Source: Desulfotignum sp. (GTDB lineage: Bacteria > Desulfobacterota > Desulfobacteria > Desulfobacterales > Desulfobacteraceae). From it: a stretch of DNA of 64,000 bases. How positions within the stretch are numbered: the stretch's first letter is position 1; each line of letters begins with the position of its first letter. The position numbers and the translations under genes were made by a program. The notes beneath the pieces are model-generated. The model was not told the origin of the DNA, did no database searches, and saw only the letters and a list, made by a program, of their open reading frames with translations. Positions 61,310 through 64,000 of this stretch are shown one piece after another. Location: the NCBI GenBank assembly GCA_011390635.1, contig JAABSA010000010.1, positions 15,610 to 79,609 of the forward strand, given 5' to 3'.

Positions 61310-64000
61310 ATGGATGTTTCCGCTACCCAGGAATCAGGCATCAAGATTTACCATGAACTCATGGCCAACAAAGTCGGCGATATACTGCTGGTATCCAGCC
61401 CCTATGATGCATTTATCATGGAAGAGGAAGGCCGTCTTTCCAACCGGATAATCAATGAATACAAAGGGCTGAATTTGTCAAAGCCCCCCCGTCTCACCTG
61501 GGTGTCTTCCGCCGGCGAAGCGTTTGAACGGCTGGAAAGCAAAAAATTCGACCTCATACTGGCCATGCCCAGTCTGGATGGAATGGATGTCCAGACCCTG
61601 GGGAAAAAAGTCAAAAAGCACTATGCTGACCTGCCGTTTTTCATGCTGCTTCACAACACATGCAATATCAACCAGTACATCTGCCTTGATAATGGAACCG
61701 CCATTGACCGGACCTATATCTGGGGGGGAAATGCCGACCTGCTCCTGGCCATCATCAAAAATTTTGAAGATGAAAAAAATGTGGGGTTTGATACTGAAAA
61801 TGCCAAAGTCCGGGTGATCATCATGGTGGAGGACTCTCCCCACCATTATTCCGCCATTCTTCCGGTGATTTACAAGCAGATCGTGCTCCAGACCCAGTCG
61901 GTGATCGACGAATCCATCAATGAGGAACACCGGCTTCTCAAAATGCGGGGCAGGCCCAAGGTGTTGCTTGCCCATAGCTATGAACAGGCCATGGCGTTGT
62001 ATGAAAAGTACAAACCCTATGTCTTGTCCGTGTTTTCCGACATGCGGTATCCCAGAAACGGCCGGGAGGATGAAAACGCGGGTTTCAGGCTTTTGCGCAA
62101 AATAAAACAACAGATGCCGGATCTGCCGCTGCTGGTGCTGAGCACTGAAGAGCGCTCCCGGGATATGGCCCACAAAATTCCGGCGGTGTTTGTCAACAAA
62201 AATTCAGCCAATCTCAATGACCGGATCAAAACCTTTTTTGTGGGATGCCTGGGATTCGGGGCCTTTGTCTTCAGAATGCCGGATGGTAAAGAAATCGCCA
62301 GGGCCAGCGATCTGCGTGCCATTGAAAAGATTCTGCCCGAAATCCCGGATGAATCCATTGTGTTCCATGCCAGAAACAACGATTTTTCCCGATGGCTCAT
62401 GGCCCGGAGTGAAATCAGCTTTGCCTTGAGTTTAAGACCCTATACAATTGATGATTTTCCGGACCCCAAAACATTGAAGCGGTTTCTCATTGACAGTATC
62501 CGGGCCAGGCGCCAGGGAACCCGTCAGGGCCAGGTGATTGAGTTTAATTCCAAAAAATTTGATTCTGAAACCGAATTCATGAAAATCGGCACCGGTTCTC
62601 TGGGGGGAAAGGCCAGGGGTTTGGCGTTTATGGCTTCCCAGATCAAAAGAGATGATGTACTGATGAAAAAATTTCCGGATGTGCATATCAATATCCCCCA
62701 GACCTTTGTGATTTCCACGGATGGATTCAAAATGTTCATTGAGGATAACAAGCTTGCACGGCTTCTGGATCCCGGGCGGGACCTGACCGATGAACAGGTG
62801 GTGGAGGCATTTGTAAAGGCCCGTTTCCCAGACTGGCTCAAACAAAACCTGAAGGTGTACCTTGAACATGTGCACTATCCCATTGCCGTGCGGTCGTCAT
62901 CATTGTTTGAAGATGCCCATTACCAGCCATTTGCCGGTCTTTATAAGACCTATATGCTGCCCAATGCCGACGATCGCCTTGAAAAACGCCTGGAGCGGCT
63001 GATCATGGCTATTAAAATGGTGTATGCCTCCACCTATCTGAAAGCACCCAGATCCTATGCCAAAAGTACCATGCACCGGACCGAGGATGAAGAAATGGCT
63101 GTCATTCTCCAGCAGCTTACGGGGCTGCGGCATAAACATTATTTTTACCCATCCATTGCCGGTGTGGCCCAGTCCTATAATTTCTATCCCATCGCCCATC
63201 TCAAGGCGGAAGAAGGTATTTCCTATATCGCACTGGGGCTGGGAAAAATCGTCATGGAAGGCGGGCAGACCCTGCGGTTCTGCCCGAAGTACCCCCAGTT
63301 TCTACCCCAGTTTTCCATGGTGGATGATATTCTGGAAAATTCTCAGAAATATTTTTATGCCTTGAAAATGGATGTGCTGCCACGCATTGATGAATTCTAT
63401 GCTGATCCGGCAGAAGACCCTACCCTGGCAAAACTCGAGCTGATGGACGCCCAGGACCATCCGGTGGTGCAGCAGCTGTGCTCCACCTTTCATGCCCAGG
63501 ACAACCGGATACGGGATATCTATTCCAAAAAGGGATTTCCGGTGTTGACCTTTGCCGGTATTCTCAAACACAACAGCTTTCCTTTGGCCGATATTCTGGC
63601 AGAGGTTACCCGCATCGGCAGCCGGTGGATGGGGTCCTCGGTGGAGGTGGAGTTTGCTGTGAACCTGCCGCTGGAGGTAAAGGAAAAACCGAAATTTTCA
63701 TTGCTCCAGATCCGGCCCATGGGCCGGTACAAGCAGAACCTGGAGGTGAAAATTACCCGGGAGAACAGGGATAAGGCATTCTGTTTTTCTGCCCATTCCC
63801 TTGGCAATGGTGAATACAAAGATATCCATGATCTGGTGTATGTGGACCCGGAGGGGTTTGATCCCGCCCGGACACATCAGATAGCAAAAGAAATTAACAA
63901 GATGAATGCCCTTTTTAATGATACCGGGAAAAAATATGTGCTGATCGGTCCGGGCCGCTGGGGGTCATCTGACCGGTGGCTGGGCATTCCTGTGGCCTGG
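61310..64000 (+). CDS. PEP synthase/pyruvate phosphate dikinase-type protein with N-terminal receiver-like modules, partial
   Basis: 897 codons are open to the window edge, so the C-terminus is missing. The start is ATG at 61310, after ACAGGACGGG. Residues 20-150 and 170-300 look like two receiver-type alpha-beta domains (ILLVSSPYDAF...LILAMPSLDGMD; VIIMVEDSPHHYSAIL...LVLSTEERSRDMA). From about residue 420 the PPDK N-terminal ATP-grasp appears: GTGSLGGKARGLAFMASQI and HYPIAVRSSSLFEDAHYQPFAG. LLQIRPMGRY ends the ATP-grasp. No phosphohistidine domain is reached. A signal-linked dikinase is inferred. Confidence 0.85.
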   Translation, partial: MDVSATQESGIKIYHELMANKVGDILLVSSPYDAFIMEEEGRLSNRIINEYKGLNLSKPPRLTWVSSAGEAFERLESKKFDLILAMPSLDGMDVQTLGKKVKKHYADLPFFMLLHNTCNINQYICLDNGTAIDRTYIWGGNADLLLAIIKNFEDEKNVGFDTENAKVRVIIMVEDSPHHYSAILPVIYKQIVLQTQSVIDESINEEHRLLKMRGRPKVLLAHSYEQAMALYEKYKPYVLSVFSDMRYPRNGREDENAGFRLLRKIKQQMPDLPLLVLSTEERSRDMAHKIPAVFVNKNSANLNDRIKTFFVGCLGFGAFVFRMPDGKEIARASDLRAIEKILPEIPDESIVFHARNNDFSRWLMARSEISFALSLRPYTIDDFPDPKTLKRFLIDSIRARRQGTRQGQVIEFNSKKFDSETEFMKIGTGSLGGKARGLAFMASQIKRDDVLMKKFPDVHINIPQTFVISTDGFKMFIEDNKLARLLDPGRDLTDEQVVEAFVKARFPDWLKQNLKVYLEHVHYPIAVRSSSLFEDAHYQPFAGLYKTYMLPNADDRLEKRLERLIMAIKMVYASTYLKAPRSYAKSTMHRTEDEEMAVILQQLTGLRHKHYFYPSIAGVAQSYNFYPIAHLKAEEGISYIALGLGKIVMEGGQTLRFCPKYPQFLPQFSMVDDILENSQKYFYALKMDVLPRIDEFYADPAEDPTLAKLELMDAQDHPVVQQLCSTFHAQDNRIRDIYSKKGFPVLTFAGILKHNSFPLADILAEVTRIGSRWMGSSVEVEFAVNLPLEVKEKPKFSLLQIRPMGRYKQNLEVKITRENRDKAFCFSAHSLGNGEYKDIHDLVYVDPEGFDPARTHQIAKEINKMNALFNDTGKKYVLIGPGRWGSSDRWLGIPVAW

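Noticed and set aside
1-64000. CRISPR arrays, prophage or insertion sequences
   Set aside because: No evenly spaced short repeats, no cas, integrase, terminase or transposase genes were seen.

Overview
The window looks like chromosome from a strictly anaerobic, sulfate-reducing member of the Desulfobacterota, most like Desulfobacteraceae such as Desulfotignum or Desulfobacula. This is inferred from gene content: a class II (Bam-type) benzoyl-CoA reductase locus with selenocysteine subunits, ETF plus a membrane Fe-S ETF oxidoreductase, class III ribonucleotide reductase, HdrA/MvhD-type proteins, MobB and FdhD. No 16S rRNA or sulfate-reduction gene is present, so the genus is not proven.

Layout. 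1-12.1 kb: a truncated gene, an HTH-MEDS regulator, a TVP38 membrane protein overlapping a mercuric-reductase-like flavoprotein, an acnA-trmO pair, a Cache chemoreceptor, a diguanylate cyclase, an HD protein, and mobB with a secreted protein. 12.2-25.2 kb: housekeeping genes (shikimate kinase, nrdDG behind two NrdR boxes, a NUDIX hydrolase, htpG-rimO-polyprenyl synthase-secreted protein, tRNA-Val, a K+ channel). 25.2-28.1 kb: a TRAP transporter on the minus strand. 28.6-40.3 kb: bamBCDEFGHI and fdhD on the plus strand. 40.4-48.6 kb: ETF 1, a membrane ETF oxidoreductase, an Fe-alcohol dehydrogenase, an acyl-CoA dehydrogenase and ETF 2. 49-55 kb: a desulfidase/serine-dehydratase-like gene and a glycogen operon. 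55-64 kb: cobT behind a cobalamin riboswitch and terminator, then assorted metabolic and RNA-modification genes, ending in a PEP-synthase-like protein cut by the window edge.

How it works together. The central 23 kb reads as one aromatic-acid degradation region. The TRAP transporter may import the substrate. BamBC would reduce the benzoyl-CoA ring, with BamDEFGHI performing flavin-based electron confurcation or bifurcation. FdhD may help mature the metal cofactor. The two ETF pairs collect electrons from acyl-CoA dehydrogenases, and the membrane Fe-S protein passes them to menaquinone. bamE and bamF each have an in-frame TGA at the family's Cys/Sec position followed by a SECIS-like hairpin, so conventional gene calling would split or truncate both. 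The divergent TRAP and bam promoters share a GTTACAATGTAAC-type operator.

The least explained signal is a family of four intergenic hairpin elements (near 12.2, 16.9, 22.8 and 49.1 kb). All are in the same orientation. They share two inner motifs, CCGGCCCGAG and TCTGAYGGTC, while their outer stems differ in sequence but stay paired. Two are 72-74 nt and two are exactly 164 nt with an inserted apical domain. This pattern suggests a structured RNA or a structure-selected mobile repeat, and I do not recognise the family.
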